DNA of 64,000 nucleotides. Source: Lumbricus rubellus. Lineage: Eukaryota; Annelida; Clitellata; Crassiclitellata; Lumbricidae. The stretch is from the NCBI GenBank assembly GCA_945859605.1, contig OX243821.1, positions 16,225,899 to 16,289,898 of the forward strand, written 5' to 3'. The first letter of the stretch is position 1, and every line of letters starts with the position of its first letter. The position numbers and the translations under genes are program-made. The notes under the pieces were generated by a model. The model was not told the DNA's origin, did not search any database, and saw only the letters and a list, made by a program, of their open reading frames with translations. Positions 1 to 11,149 of this stretch are shown here, piece by piece.

Positions 1-1
1 A

Positions 2-50
2 TTTCAAGAAGGCATTCGATTGTGTGTCACATGAGCAATAATTATGGTTA
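2..50 (+). pseudogene. reverse transcriptase fragment, cut by window edge
   Basis: The first bases translate to FKKAFDCVSHEQ, then a stop, then LWL. This resembles the conserved RT block usually written D-F-x-K-A-F-D-x-V-x-H in non-LTR retrotransposons. The in-frame stop and the lack of continuation mark it as a dead remnant. It is very short, so class assignment is not possible. Confidence 0.4.
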
Positions 51-309
51 TAATTAATCGCCAGTAAAGGGGTTGGCGAATCTAGCTAACCACGGAGGCG
101 GCGTGTGGCGATATTCGCGCAATTTTGGAGCTTTACACCTAAAACCCCTTGCAGCTACAGATAGAATGCGACCAGGGCCATCAGGCTCACAGTCAGCATA
201 CACACCCCGCCCCGCAGGAGTGAGTCGGATTTTGTTCTGAAAGGGGTTTACCAAAAATGTGCAAGAGCTAATCAAAATGTTCCGGGAAACGCCTGTTGCC
301 GCACATGGG

Positions 310-600
310 TGGAGTCTGGGTGGGGTCCGGGTCAGAGTGCGGGGTGGGCGTAGCGGTTGGGAGTAGGGTGGGGCCGTGGGTGATGCGGGGTGATGCGGGG
401 TAGTAACGGTGTACGGATGCGAAAGAGGTGGGACGAAGACTGAGGTGAGAGCGGTGAGCATGGTGGGAGCGGAGAAGGGCGGTGTGTGAGTGCGGAAGGG
501 GGTGGGACGAGGACGGGGGAGCGGTGAGCAGAGTTGGAGCGGGGTGGCGTGAAGGGAAAGACGAAAACCTTAAATTTCTCGGGCAACGCCGGGTACCACT
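310..600. repeat. G-rich low-complexity stretch with a duplicated unit
   Basis: GT/GGGG-rich DNA. A unit of about 70 bp starting GGTGGGACGA and containing GAGCGGTGAGCA occurs twice (about 428-500 and 502-545). The right end (570-605) resembles the dispersed CCCGGC/CTAGCTG repeat seen elsewhere in the window, in reverse orientation. Open frames here are composition artefacts. At 606-872 I see only SINE-like tail sequence (about 725-760) and the profilin intron end. Confidence 0.5.
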
Positions 601-872
601 GCTAGTAAATAAATTGCTTGAAAGTCAAGAGGACATACTGTAAGTAAGTATCACCTTCATTACCCCATTTTCATCGTGGTTTCTGATCCTCTTTTTAAAG
701 GAAGGGCGTGAATTTCAGCTACGAATCAATCCATCAATCACAAATTTATATAGCGCTCCTTCAAGATCAAATCGAGATCAGTTCTGAGTTGATTCCATTC
801 TCTGTTTAAAAAAAATTAGAATACCGGTACGATGTTTTTAGAGAAGGTCTGTTTTCTTCTTCTGCCGAACAG

Positions 873-1065
873 GCTCTGAAGCTTTCCGCCAACGAAGCAG
901 TGACCATCGCCAGCTGCTTTAAATCCAGGAACTTCTCAACATTCCAGGAGTCGGGTGTCGTAGCGGAGGGCGAGAAGTACGTGTTCATTAGAGAGGAAGA
1001 CGGAAAACTAGTCTACTCGAAGAGAAAGGGATCGGGATGGCTGATGTTGCGGGCTACGAGGACGG
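873..1065 (+). CDS. profilin penultimate exon
   Basis: 193 bp, starts in phase 0 and ends in phase 1. It encodes the central profilin strands and the KYVFIR block. The acceptor is CAG after a T/C-rich tract (850-868). The donor is the non-canonical G|GCAAGT. Confidence 0.68.
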
Positions 1066-4000
1066 GCAAGTAGCGACGCATATGGTTTTGCTGCAGATAA
1101 TACGACTGTAGAGTGTAGAGCTCGTACAACTATGTAGAATGGAGTAGCCTATAGCCTTTTTGTGGTTGACTTTGTTGTCTGGAAAGGGCTGCCATAAGAG
1201 CTACCTCTGCTTCCTGAGGCTCTTACTGAAGCATTTTTCAATTATTAAACTCAGTGAGCACTTTTTGTCATGCTTGATTTGGGAGCTTCTCAGAGTAGCC
1301 TCATTGAAAAGGCGCCATATAAATTATGGAATGAGTTAATGGTAAATTAGATAATAGTAATTAATTCATTCTGGTATTTATGTATGTAGCACCTCTTTAA
1401 GGAAACTACTCAGAGGTGCTCTCGATGCCAGCACGGCCAAAGGGAACAGTTCTCAAGTGCTTATAATTGTAACGTGTCAGACTGTAACCTATCGAACAGG
1501 TGTGGCTCAAGAGAGAGGCCATTCTATACTGCTGGGCCAACGTCAGATATGTATGTTTGTACGTGTATGTGTATGTAAGCATGACTGAATTTATTTGCCT
1601 ATGCATTTGGCGTTCTACCCTTCGCCGTCGTGACGGGCGCACGAAGGTTGTCTAGCTGCTCTCGCTTCGGGCGATACTCCGCCCGAGTCACTATCTCGCC
1701 TGTGCCTGCGTTCGGTAGGACGGCCACCGATGCGCTGTCCCTGCCCTCACTGACAGGGGAATACGGGCCTGAGATGGTCGCCCGTGAAATGGTATTTAGC
1801 TCGGTGTCGTCGGAGTCCTCATCTGCCCAGTTCGAGGTCACCGCATGGGTGACGTCCTGAATACGAGGATGGCCGATGCTAAAAACAGGGTTCACTAACT
1901 TACGGGCAGAGGACCCTCGCCTGGAGCTTCCCTACACGGCCACGGGCTTATGCCTCTTGCCCGACCGATCTAAGCTCCGCCGCACCATGCTACAACCAGC
2001 AGCTCTCGAACTATTGCCACCGATGTGGAAGACCAAACGTTCTCTGAATTCCGGGAACCAGAGGGACCTAAACCACGGCCAGTCCAAGGGGCTTAACCCT
2101 AGGCTGCGCCAGAACGACATCACTACCTTCTCGTCACCAGGAAAAGACGGATTTATTAAGGCTGCGGCACCGGCAATCAGACGGTATCAACACCAACTGA
2201 AGCTAGGATACAAAAAACACTGATGAATTTGACAGGAAGACGACCGACGCGGTCGAGGAACCAGCAGACAGTACTGTCGAACTGGGAACGACTGCGGTCA
2301 ACAGCGGCCAAGATTCAACTCAACGCCGTGAAACAGCGACAACGGGAAAATACCGAGAAACGTCGTGCGTAAAACGAAACGCCGATCGCCCGTAGCTCCG
2401 CTGACTTCACAAGGCCAAAATCTGCGTGCCACAACACAACCACGAACTCTACTAGCAAGGAAAATCATGCAGAGGACCAGTCGGAGCGACACAGGCCGCA
2501 GGACGGCAACACTACTGACGATACGGGGGACAGGACTCGGCGTAAAATACCAGACTGAACTATACAGGGACCAAGCCGGGGCACCTGCGTTCACTACCAG
2601 GTAAGGTGACAGTGTCAGAAACCACGGCTGCAAGACCGAAGCTGAAGGCTACAACCAAGGCAAAAGGACGGAAGAACGATGACCGCAATCAACGACCGAT
2701 GCTGTTAGGCGGCGAACGTTGCTGGTCTGCAACCGACCGATACGCGGGGAAGCGAATCGGGCTCTTGCGGTCTTTGTATCTAATCTAGCTCAACTCTCAC
2801 CCGTTAGGCTAACCCCTGACAGTTCTAAAGGCGAACCAACCTCGAGGAACATACTGGGGTGCAATCAGATTTTAGCTAAGTGCCTCCTAGGCAAAGTTAC
2901 ACGATCGGACGGGGTGATATAGCCGGTCGGTCGACCGAGCTATCAGGGGAATGAAACTGCGGTATCTACGTTCAGTCTAAGGCAACTCTATACGACTAAA
3001 TACGCCCAGAGAAATCTACTGGAGCAGCTACGGTGAACACCAGGCGATCCACCAACGACTTCTACGACAGGCGGGTGCGACGCGGTGATGACCAATAAAA
3101 CTCTTCGCACGCTTCCACCGATGAATCCAAGGCTCACAGCGGTCAACTCTTGATATATTCAGGGCAAAACAAGGTACGACGAACACACTGACACAAGGTT
3201 TATCAAGATCGGACCAGAAATGACAAAGTTGCCCGTTGACACGGGGTAAAGACGGAGTATGACCGGCAGCCCCCCGATGAAGTCTTCTACCGATGAAACT
3301 AGGACCAACAGCCAGTCGATCGAGGCGGTTCTACCGAAAAACAGGACCAGAGGAAAACGATTAAACACTACAATCGACACAAGGTATCTGTTTGGCAAAG
3401 TTGCCCGATGAACTGAGGCGATTTCTCGGAAATAGGGGGCCTATCTAATTTTGCTAATATCTCGGAAACTACGCTAGTAGCTACAAGCGATCTCTCGATA
3501 AAGTCACGGGGAAAACCGTCTACGGCGCACAATCTAGTGCCAATTTTATCGCTATAAAGTGAAATTTGGCAAAGTTGACTTTCGCCGGTGTAGATTTGCT
3601 TGTAGGGCCTTCCCGGGTCATTGTCTTGACTGCAAATTTACTCGGACACAAGAGCAATGTTAGCGGATATGCGCGCCGTGATTCCCATGGTTTACGATTA
3701 GAATGTCCTGTTTTTGTCAGTTTTCTGTAGCTAATAATTCAAGGCATGCCTATTGTTTATTCCATCATCTGTTAGAAAATTCGTTAATCATTTCAAACGA
3801 TTTAAATCCCTGATCAGTTCGTAAAATTAAGATAAAAACGCGATCATCGTCTACCAACGGCGCCAGATTGCGTCACAAATGACAACAAAATATGGTAGCT
3901 AGCGCTGTTCCAAGCATATAATTAAAACCTAAACCTGTACCAGTTCCATTTTTTCAACTGGTGCAAATACTAGAGTGAAATACCTTTTATTTGACGCATA

Positions 4001-5680
4001 AAGTATATATAAATTCCACAAATTGGCCGAGTTACAGGCATGCAAAGTTGGTTCATTTAAGCTGGACCACCCTGTATATCTAACCCGACCGAGTTACTCT
4101 CTTCCTCGGAAGAACGCTTTGCTACGGCCAAACTACTGGCGACTATTACCGAACCAGATTAGGCGGAACGCTGTCGGCAGAAATGCCAATGAGAACGATG
4201 ACAAAGACTCGACCTCAACTGCAGAAAGAAGGCGACGTCAAACGAAATCAACCTCACCAGGTTTTAGCGATAACTCAACGGTGCGAAGCAGAAGACGTAC
4301 AGCAGACGAAACCCTGTATGATTCAATTGATCAAATTTGTAGTAAAGAATAAATTTCGACGCTCGAGGGGCACCCCTAAATGTCTTGCAATTCCAAAATC
4401 CTTTTCAACAAATAAAAATCGTAAACTTTTGTCTGGCACCATTTCAATCCATGCCAATTATAGAAATAACATTACAGTCCGTACACCTGACGTGCAAGAG
4501 GGTATCTGACATCTGATCATTACTGTATTACATGCATGCATGCATACATGCATGCATACGTACATACATACATATTGGCTGGATAGGATGTTTGTCTCAA
4601 GATGCCTTATGCCATTTTATGTACTTCACAAAATCTGTTAGTGACGTCAATGCGTTGGGATTCGATTTTCAAGTTTACTTGTTCGCTGGCCTCTTTCCAG
4701 CTACATGTATGCTGGAGCTGTTGATGTGAGAATTGGTCACTTAATGACATTTTATTTGAAAACTACTATCACTTGTCGACCAGTAATGTGAGAACTTGTC
4801 ATTTTATAGAACACTAGCTGTACCCGGCCACGCGTTGCTGTGGCTGAAAAGATCGTCCAACCTCCCCCCTCCCCCTCCCCTCCCCCTCCTGCTTCCCTCC
4901 CCCTCCCCTCCCACTTACCTCCGGTCCCTCCCCTCCCTCTTCATTCCGCTACCTCTTCCTTCTTTCCTCCCTCAAACCGTTCCTTCCCCACAGCGATAAA
5001 GTTGGTCATTCGCGACTTTGGGGCGACTTTACAACGTGATTTTGCGTTTCAGAAATTTCGCGACTTTTGGGCGACTTCACAACGTGATTTCGGAACAAAT
5101 CATTCCGGAAATCTGGCGACCCTGCGGTTTTGTTGAATTTGCAAATGACGGTTAAGCGGAATGCAAACTTCACTTTTTGTGGAAAAGATTGAGTTTTTTC
5201 GGATAAAAAGCATCAAAGAACATTGTCCTATTGGAATGGAAGGTTTTGTTAAATTTTCAAAACAATAGGCTATGTGCGTAACTTTTTGAGAAGAAGGGGA
5301 ACAAACTATTGGAAAGTTTCCTTTTTATTTATATAGATTGATGTGTTAACTGTTTTCACTTATTGCCAGTTAACGTGATAAACTGTCACTTGATGATAAT
5401 CAATGTGAGAACTTGTCACTTCTTTGCATTTAATGTGTCATTTTATAGAACATTAATGTGAGAACTGGTCACTTCTTGGCATTTATTGTGAGAACTTGTC
5501 ACATGTTTGATGGTTAATGTGAGACTTGTCACATATTTTTACAGTTAATGTGAGAACTTTTCAATGCATTGTTTACTTGCAGCCGTAGTGATCGCCCATT
5601 GTCCGGAGGAGAAACTTCGAGGCTACATCTACAAGGGAACTGGCGTCATCGCCGACTATCTCGACTCTCAGAATATGTAG
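873..5680 (+). CDS. profilin, last two coding exons (partial gene)
   Basis: Profilins bind G-actin and proline-rich ligands and control actin assembly in the cytoplasm. Two exons, 873-1065 and 5583-5680, join to an open 96-residue C-terminal segment ending at TAG 5678-5680. The first contains ESGVVAEGEKYVFIREEDGK and a following YSKRKGSGWLML, the family's G-x-KY-x-x-(I/L)R and K-x-G-x-G pattern; the second carries AVVIAHCPEE and the amphipathic C-terminal helix ending ADYLDSQNM. Profilins run to about 125-150 residues, so about 40-50 N-terminal residues lie left of the window. The acceptor at 871-872 (AACAG) follows a pyrimidine tract. The donor is GC rather than GT: G then GCAAGT at 1066. 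If no splice occurred the frame would stop at 1071-1073, truncating the protein before its last strand and helix. A possible poly(A) signal AATAAA lies at 6093-6098. Profilin identity rests on pattern recognition, not a search. Confidence 0.72.
1399..1560 (-). pseudogene. non-LTR retrotransposon RT C-terminal tail, remnant
   Basis: Minus-strand translation gives YNYKHLRTVPFGRAGIESTSE, the same ending as copies at 29.4 kb and 63.5 kb (LKTVLF-x-RAGV-x-SA). The upstream plus-strand text at 1283-1335 (AGTAGCCTCATTGAAAAGGC) is a matching 3' end of another copy. It sits inside the profilin intron and is non-functional. Confidence 0.55.
1600..3500. other. unassigned GC-richer block inside the profilin intron
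   Basis: About 1.9 kb of higher-GC sequence, sharply different from the AT-rich surroundings, with short open frames on both strands up to 115 codons. I recognise no protein family in any frame. Short related phrases recur (CCGATGAA, ACGAGG, CAAAGTTGCCC at about 3227 and 3399). It reads like a decayed mobile element, but no terminal repeats or domains were found. Confidence 0.3.
3500..4720. other. AT-rich intron sequence with a short CATG/CATA repeat
   Basis: At about 4035-4080 there is a phrase ending GGACCACCCTGTATA that resembles a DNA-transposon terminus, but no partner terminus was found. A CATG/CATA simple repeat spans about 4531-4575. Otherwise I see nothing assignable. Confidence 0.4.
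4720..5570. repeat. minisatellite (TTAATGTGAGAACTTGTCAC unit) split by a dispersed repeat
   Basis: Degenerate copies of a unit near TTAATGTGAGAACTTGTCAC occur at 4720-4800 and again at 5340-5560. Between them (about 4812-5338) sits a repeat starting ACTAGCTGTACCCGGC and ending TTTATATAGAT. The flanking phrase TTTTATAGAACA occurs at the left break and again at about 5446, as expected if the repeat inserted into the array. Related copies are at about 58.6 and 59.1 kb. Confidence 0.6.
5583..5680 (+). CDS. profilin terminal exon
   Basis: Acceptor TTTACTTGCAG, then 2 nt completing an Ala codon, then 31 codons and TAG. The residues VVIAHCPEE and GTGVIADYLD match the final strand and C-terminal helix of profilins. 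The phase fits the upstream exon only if the GC donor is used. Confidence 0.68.
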
Positions 5681-6300
5681 TACCACTTGTCTTAGAGAAC
5701 GGTTGGTTCTTACAATTGTGGCTGTATGCAAACTATGCTTATGCTATAGACAGTCGTTTTGATTGAAATTTCGACTTGACATCACAGCTGTGTGAAGGAA
5801 GCCAATGTTGAGTCTAGAGTTAGCCATGTTACATGTATGATCTCTTTCGTGAAGTCTTCTTATACATTATGTATGGCTGCATTGCTACAAATATGCCTTG
5901 GCAAGGCTTGGCTCCAGCAATAATAACATGATACTATATTTAATAATCTTTGTTTAATTAGAGAATGAGACAAATCAGGGTGACACACCACACCCAGTTA
6001 CATGTCAAAGCACATTAAAAATCAACAACGGTAAAAAAATATTGTGAACATAAGAATGTATGTGATTAATGGGCGTCAAAGCGAACCCTCGAAATAAAAT
6101 TTCTATCGTCTTTAATTAAATGGCAGAACAAAAGGACGCAGTCTAGGCATAAGTTATATTCGGTTTTTGCTAGAGGTGGGAAAAACAATTGATAATGATA
6201 ATAATAATTGTTATGACAACAGTTTCTAGGGTACCATAAAGTACATGTACAGTACACTATTTTTTCAAGGGTGTAGGCTACATTGCTCTGCTAAGGTTCT
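5681..6300. other. profilin 3' UTR and downstream AT-rich sequence
   Basis: No further coding signal. AATAAA at 6093-6098 is the best poly(A) candidate. No other structure is seen. Confidence 0.4.
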
Positions 6301-6806
6301 TCAGCCACTTTAGCTTGCTAAAGTAAAACGGGGAGGAGACCTGACCGACGCATCTTTTGATCGTAGACTCGGAACCGACCTGGGCTGTTGAACCAAAGTC
6401 CTCCGTGCCCACCTTCAAGTGGTGCAGACTGTTAGTAACTTTCCTGTAATGGGAAAGTGAACGAACGGGCACGGCAGGCAAAAACCAGGGGAAGGCAATG
6501 GCAAACCACCCCTGTCAATTTGCCAAGAAAATCGTCATGGAGTCGTTACAACAAACAGTGCTAAGAAGAAAGTTGGTTTTCTTTGGTCATGTTATGCGTT
6601 CAAATGGTTTGGAGAAAGATATGATGCTGGCATGCGGTGAAGGAAGGAGAAAACAAGGGCGACCAAGGAAAAGGTGGTTGGACGATGTTCAAGAAACAAC
6701 AGGAATGAATCTGGAACAACTAAGAGAAGCGACATCAGAAAGAAAGCAATGGAGAAGGCTGGCCTTGACGATCGCTAGAGTTCAACGAACTGACAGCACA
6801 AGGTGA
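6300..6806 (+). pseudogene. non-LTR retrotransposon ORF2 C-terminal remnant
   Basis: From about 6498 the frame reads LRRKLVFFGHVMRSNGLEKD, then GRRKQGRPRKRWLDDVQE, ending WRRLALTIARVQRTD. LxxFGHVxR followed by GKRxxGRPRxxW and a final ExxxWRxL is the standard C-terminus of many invertebrate endonuclease-reverse transcriptase elements. The upstream RT and endonuclease domains are missing, so this is a 5'-truncated copy. Confidence 0.7.
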
Positions 6807-6950
6807 CAAGGTGTGTAGGCTACATTTAAACATGATAGTCAGTGTGCTAGTTATTACTGATTTTTCTATGGAACACTAAAACATTTAGATACGTTTCTGC
6901 CGTTTGCGAGCATTTCAATTTGAATCTAGCCTGCCACCCGCTGAACTATT

Positions 6951-7170
6951 GGGGCGCGGTGGTCTAGTGGTGGCGTCGTTGCCTTGGAGCCGGAAGGTCC
7001 GAGGTTCGAATCCACCTTCCCGCGTAAGGACCTTGGGCAAGTCCTTCACTCACAATTGCTCAGCGCTTCGGCGTGAAACTCCGATGCAGTGTCCGCTCTG
7101 CATCGGGAGCGCCTCTGAGTAGAGAGAGCTTGAAGGGGCGCTATAACAAGTGCACATACAAACAAACCAA
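6951..7170 (+). mobile_element. tRNA-derived SINE, near full length (family 1)
   Basis: The tRNA-like head has an A-box-like TGGTCTAGTGGT at about 6959-6970 and a perfect B box GGTTCGAATCC at 7003-7013, both needed for RNA polymerase III. The body runs to the 3' motif GCGCTATAACAAGTGCACATAC. The same head and tail recur at 14.9, 15.2, 40.1, 40.6 and (minus) 46.0 kb, with tails alone at 13.5, 42.5 and 53.0 kb. Confidence 0.8.
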
Positions 7171-7221
7171 CAACATTTGGGACAGTATACTGCTATTGTT
7201 TTGGATGAGTTTATACATATA

Positions 7222-8056
7222 CACGGTGTCCCAATTGAACTGATACCCTTTTTGTTTTGGCGATATACTTGTCAAGTCTAAATGAAACTCAATAAAATTT
7301 CATAGAATGTAAGAGGGATAAATTATCAATGTTTCCTGAAAATTTTATCCAATTCTACAAAGAGAGTCCGAAGTTATGCACGTTCAAATTTGGACAAAGG
7401 AAATTGTAAGTTTCACACATGTAAAAGATAGGAAATTATTGCTTGCAACTGCACGCCTTAATTTCTAAATTAATAACTATTTCCGTCATATTTCCGTCAT
7501 TTCCATGTTAAAGGACAATAATAAAAATGGTTTTCAGCAAAGATGATTTGAGTTTAAGAAAAAATTTAATAGAAGAAAAACATTACGGTGCCAAAGGCTT
7601 TTTAAGGAATTTCCTATCAGAAACTGGCCCATCGCAGCCTTATGAAACTCGCATAGGCTACGTGACGTTGTCCAGTGAGTCAGTGACCACTTCAAACAGC
7701 GAAATGTGGAAGAATGGAATCGTTTTGATCAAAAGGATTGTTGACAATGCAATCAATGAATGGCGAAAGCGCCTTAGAGCATGCATTCGAGCTAATGGAG
7801 GACATTTTGAACGTCAGCTTTGAAGAACAGCGCTAACACGAATTCCCTATCTTTTACATGTTGGAAACTTACAATTTTCGTTGCCTAAATTTGAACGTGC
7901 ATAACTTCGGACTCCCTTTGTAGAATTCGATACAATTTTCAAGAAACATTGATAATTAATTCCTCTTACATTCCCTGAAAATTTATTGAGTTTCATTTAG
8001 AATTGACAAGTATATCGCCAAAACAAAAAGGGTATCAGTTCAATTGGGACACCGTG
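7222..8056 (+). mobile_element. internally deleted Tc1/mariner-type (IS630 group) transposon with ~215-bp TIRs
   Basis: Terminal inverted repeats of about 215 bp begin CACGGTGTCCCAATTG and match from 7222 to about 7437 and from about 7840 to 8056 in reverse. Both ends are flanked by TA (7220-7221, 8057-8058), the signature target of this superfamily. A 98-codon open frame (7527-7823) starts MVFSKDDLSLRKNLIEEKHYG, like the transposase N-terminus, and ends with RACIRANGGHFE, like its C-terminus. The DNA-binding remainder and the DDE/D core are missing, so the frame looks like an in-frame internal deletion. Mobilisation would need a full-length partner. Confidence 0.8.
7527..7823 (+). pseudogene. 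deletion-fused transposase remnant
   Basis: The N-terminal segment (about residues 1-40) and the C-terminal segment (about 60-98, WRKRLRACIRANGGHFE) match the two ends of an IS630/mariner-like transposase. The middle, which would carry the catalytic acidic residues, is replaced by about 20 unrelated residues. The frame is intact but cannot encode an active enzyme. Confidence 0.6.
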
Positions 8057-8059
8057 TAT

Positions 8060-9155
8060 ATTGTAAATGTCTTTGTTTTTGTTGTTTTGCAGAGTAGAGC
8101 TTATTGCTGGTGGGATCGGTAGACGACGCTATGGTTTATAGACGAATGTTTTATCCACTTAACTTTCCTTCGATAATAAATAACGAGCTATATAGGTTCT
8201 GTTGCCGCGTGCAAAATTATGTTACGTAAATCCATATGTAGCTTTCTACGCTAGTGAAATCATGTTTGCTGTCACGCGGGCTTCTCGCTCGTGTGACATT
8301 TTTACTGTCGGACAATTCCAGTCTGCCTCGATAGAGTTGAAGCTCTCCGGGCAGATAATTATGTTCTGTGATTTAAGAGCACATCTTCTATTGTCTTAGT
8401 TAGTTCTTTAGAGTTCTCTTTGCATACTGGTATAACTCAATCCTATAACAATTTGGTTAAAATAATCTCTTCTTATATATTTCGGTAGATATTTCCAATC
8501 TATAAGCCCAGGGTTTATGTAATTTGCGTTATCTAGGCTAATTAGTTCTCACTTTGATCATTACCTGATTAATTTGTGATACTTGCAATGCTTTATGTAA
8601 CTTGATACTTACGGACCAATAAAAAAAATTGATTGATTGAAAATTTGATGCAAATAGCAGTAGTTTGAAGAGATTTCAGTTAAACATTATTCAAATATTT
8701 CTTTCAAACTTCATCAGAACTGTTGAAGAGTCCAACCTGAAATTTCTAGTTTTGGCAATTATTTAAAATCTAGTAGTTTGAACTGTTTCCTATAACTAGC
8801 TGGTATTAACACTTTGCTTGTGCCCCTTTGTATAATGGATTAAACTTGCCCATTATGGACAATTTAGCAGTTTAGTTGCAAAACTTGGTTTACATGTAAG
8901 TCGATTTGACATTGTTTTCTCATCTGCTTCAACAAACATATTCTTTCGCATATCTTATTGATTTTACGTTGAGACAAAACTCCAGCGCGGACAATATCCG
9001 ACATTTGTAATAGTAAATACTGTTTCCACAACGAAAGTTGGTGAACCCGGACACGATTTCATGCCGGACAAGATCTCATAACCTACCGTATGAAATACTG
9101 TCTTGACAACGGAAGTGGGCGGAGCCGGACAATATTTCATGCCGCACATAATTTC
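8060..9155. other. AT-rich intergenic sequence
   Basis: No coding exon, RNA gene or clear mobile element is recognised here. Confidence 0.5.
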
Positions 9156-9476
9156 ATACCACACCGGCGCAAGCCCAAATGGCACTCCAGGCAGAGCATA
9201 CATTTGGCGGCATTTGATCCCTCACTAAATTGTCCAAACCACGTCACAAGCGGCAAGCCAATGAGGAACCAACCAAAACTCTTACACTTAGCTAAATTTA
9301 TTATTTTCACTATTATTAGTAATAGTAGGTCAGGGTCTACACTCAAGTTGGGATAATACTTAATTGTGGGGGCTAAAGAGTTAGAGAAACCATACTTAAG
9401 CACAGTTTTATGAAAATGGTGCCCCAGAATTTGGCGTCCCAGACAACTGTCTGCTTTGCCTCTGCCTAGGGCCGGT
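9156..9476. mobile_element. degenerate hAT-like element (GGCGCC...CTAGG family)
   Basis: Text around 9170-9215 (AAGCCCAAATGGC, CATACATTTGGCGGCATT) and 9421-9472 (TGTCTGCTTTGCCTCTGCCTAGG) is a diverged copy of the better preserved element at 19543-20304. Target duplications were not found. Confidence 0.45.
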
Positions 9477-9916
9477 GTCACGAAATAGAGTATCCCCAAA
9501 TGAGAAAAAGTCGAAATAGCCACTTCCGCGTGTATTTAATTTTGCAAATTAATTCTCATCTGCTTTGTTTTGACCAATGACACTAACAGGTATGTTTATT
9601 CTTACTAGATATTTTTTGCTTTGGTTTTAGAGCACTTAAAACTTTTAAAAAACTTAAAAATACTTAGAGTCACTAAATAATTTCGATTTGCCTTTCTCTG
9701 AACATTGCTTAGGACACTTAAAACAATTAGAGTCACTTTAAATTTTGATTAGAGTATAAATTTTTCAATCATACGCATTTTAAAAAATGGGATAGAATGG
9801 TTTATCTCCCCGGATAGTGTAGACGCAGACCGGTTAATTCCATCCGGGTGGATAGATTAATTCACCCCCCCCGGATAGCTTTCAGGGGGATACTCCTTTT
9901 CGTGACACCGGCCCTG
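9467..9916. mobile_element. MITE with GGGCCGGTGTCACGA inverted ends
   Basis: Left end AGGGCCGGTGTCACGA...GAGTATCCCC and right end GGGGATACTCC...CGTGACACCGGCCCTG are inverted repeats. Internal text with CCGGATAG motifs recurs at about 42285-42365, a second partial copy. I could not find matching 8-bp flanks, possibly because the left end abuts another element. Confidence 0.55.
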
Positions 9917-10600
9917 ATTGAGGTGTGGGTTTGCATAAATTGTGAGTCGTGACTTGTTGGTTGGTCAATGATATACTTGCCTGTGGTGGTTTGAGTTTTT
10001 CTTCCATAGGTGGCTGAGTTCTGGTCACTAGTTTTCTTGTTTTTCTTTTTAGTTTACACTGCTTATTACTGATAATACGATTCTTATTTTGACGATTTGC
10101 AAACGGAGATGTTACAGATTTGTAGCCTAAGTCTTGATTTCTGTTTTGATCTGAATGTGTTGGTGACGTCTTGGCTTCGTGAAGGAATTTTGTGCATTCC
10201 AGAATATAATCCTGTGAAATGTATCCAAAGTGAAAATGTTTAAGAGAAGGATTTGCTATTTACATGCATGAAGTTCATGTCCTGGCTTTTTGATGGATCC
10301 TTGCCTTGTGGAATTCTCTTGAGTATTTCTTCGCATAAGAAATCTTTAAAGCCCATTGTTCATGCTTGCATAGCTGCATTTTGTGCGTAGATCTTAAAAA
10401 ACACTTAATTGGAATGATTCGGTATGGTTTCTGTCCTCATTGCAATATTAATTCTATTTGCATATCATCTTTGTGATGCATGCAGTTTCCAGAATTTTTC
10501 CATTGAAAATTGAAACAGACGGTGTAAGTCTGTACGACAGTCTTCTCGTCTCATATATACAGAGGTTTTAAAACAGTGGCGGCGCTACTATAGGTCTCGG
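9917..10600. other. AT-rich intergenic sequence
   Basis: I see nothing assignable except CAGTGGCGGCGC at about 10574, a possible lone hAT-type terminus. Confidence 0.4.
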
Positions 10601-10904
10601 TAGGCAGTGCTTAAAGTGTAGAAAAAGAATTTCCCGGACGCCCCTTCCTTGGCTGTGCTGTCCTAATAAGTGGCAGTATAGTGTGCAGCAGAACTGTATT
10701 CAAGGGTAGACGGCGTATAGGCCTACCACCCTCCGGGAAAAAACGACATCGTATACTCACCTCCCAAGAACCAGAGTATACGCGAGGGAAAAGCAGGGTA
10801 CACGCTAGTGAACTAAGGCACACGCAACTATTTAGGTATAATTGCGTTGAAATTCAGAGTGAGTGACTACAAAAGTGTTTAAGATTTTTCTTATGGGAAA
10901 TTTA

Positions 10905-11035
10905 TGAAAATTTTCGCTGGGTGAAATAAAAGGTCATCAGATTTTTTGGACGGGAAATTTAGGAAAAAATTGCCGGATGACTAAAACAGGTCATCAGATT
11001 TTTTGGACGGGAAATTGGGGGTCGATTTTACCGGC
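10905..11035. repeat. short tandem repeat, ~66-bp unit, about two copies
   Basis: GGTCATCAGATTTTTTGGAC followed by GGGAAATT occurs at about 10932 and 10991. A related three-copy array lies at 60.33-60.45 kb. Confidence 0.6.
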
Positions 11036-11149
11036 GGTAGCGTGTACTCATCTCAAAAGTTCTAAGTACAGCCCTGGTGTGCAGATTTGAAAATAAGTGC
11101 AAGGACGCTGGCCATTAATTTTAGCCACATTTTGAGCACTGTCGTCAGG

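Noticed and set aside
54..586. Pro/Ser/His-rich minus frames of 84 and 135 codons
   Set aside because: Open because of G-rich low-complexity DNA; no domain or conservation pattern.
4840..5136. Proline-rich frame (and similar at 58615-58953)
   Set aside because: Translation of CCCTCC tracts inside a dispersed repeat present in several copies.
6951..7020. tRNA gene
   Set aside because: A and B boxes are present, but no paired acceptor or anticodon stems; it is the head of a SINE repeated across the window. The same applies to 14.9, 40.1, 40.6 and 54.65 kb.
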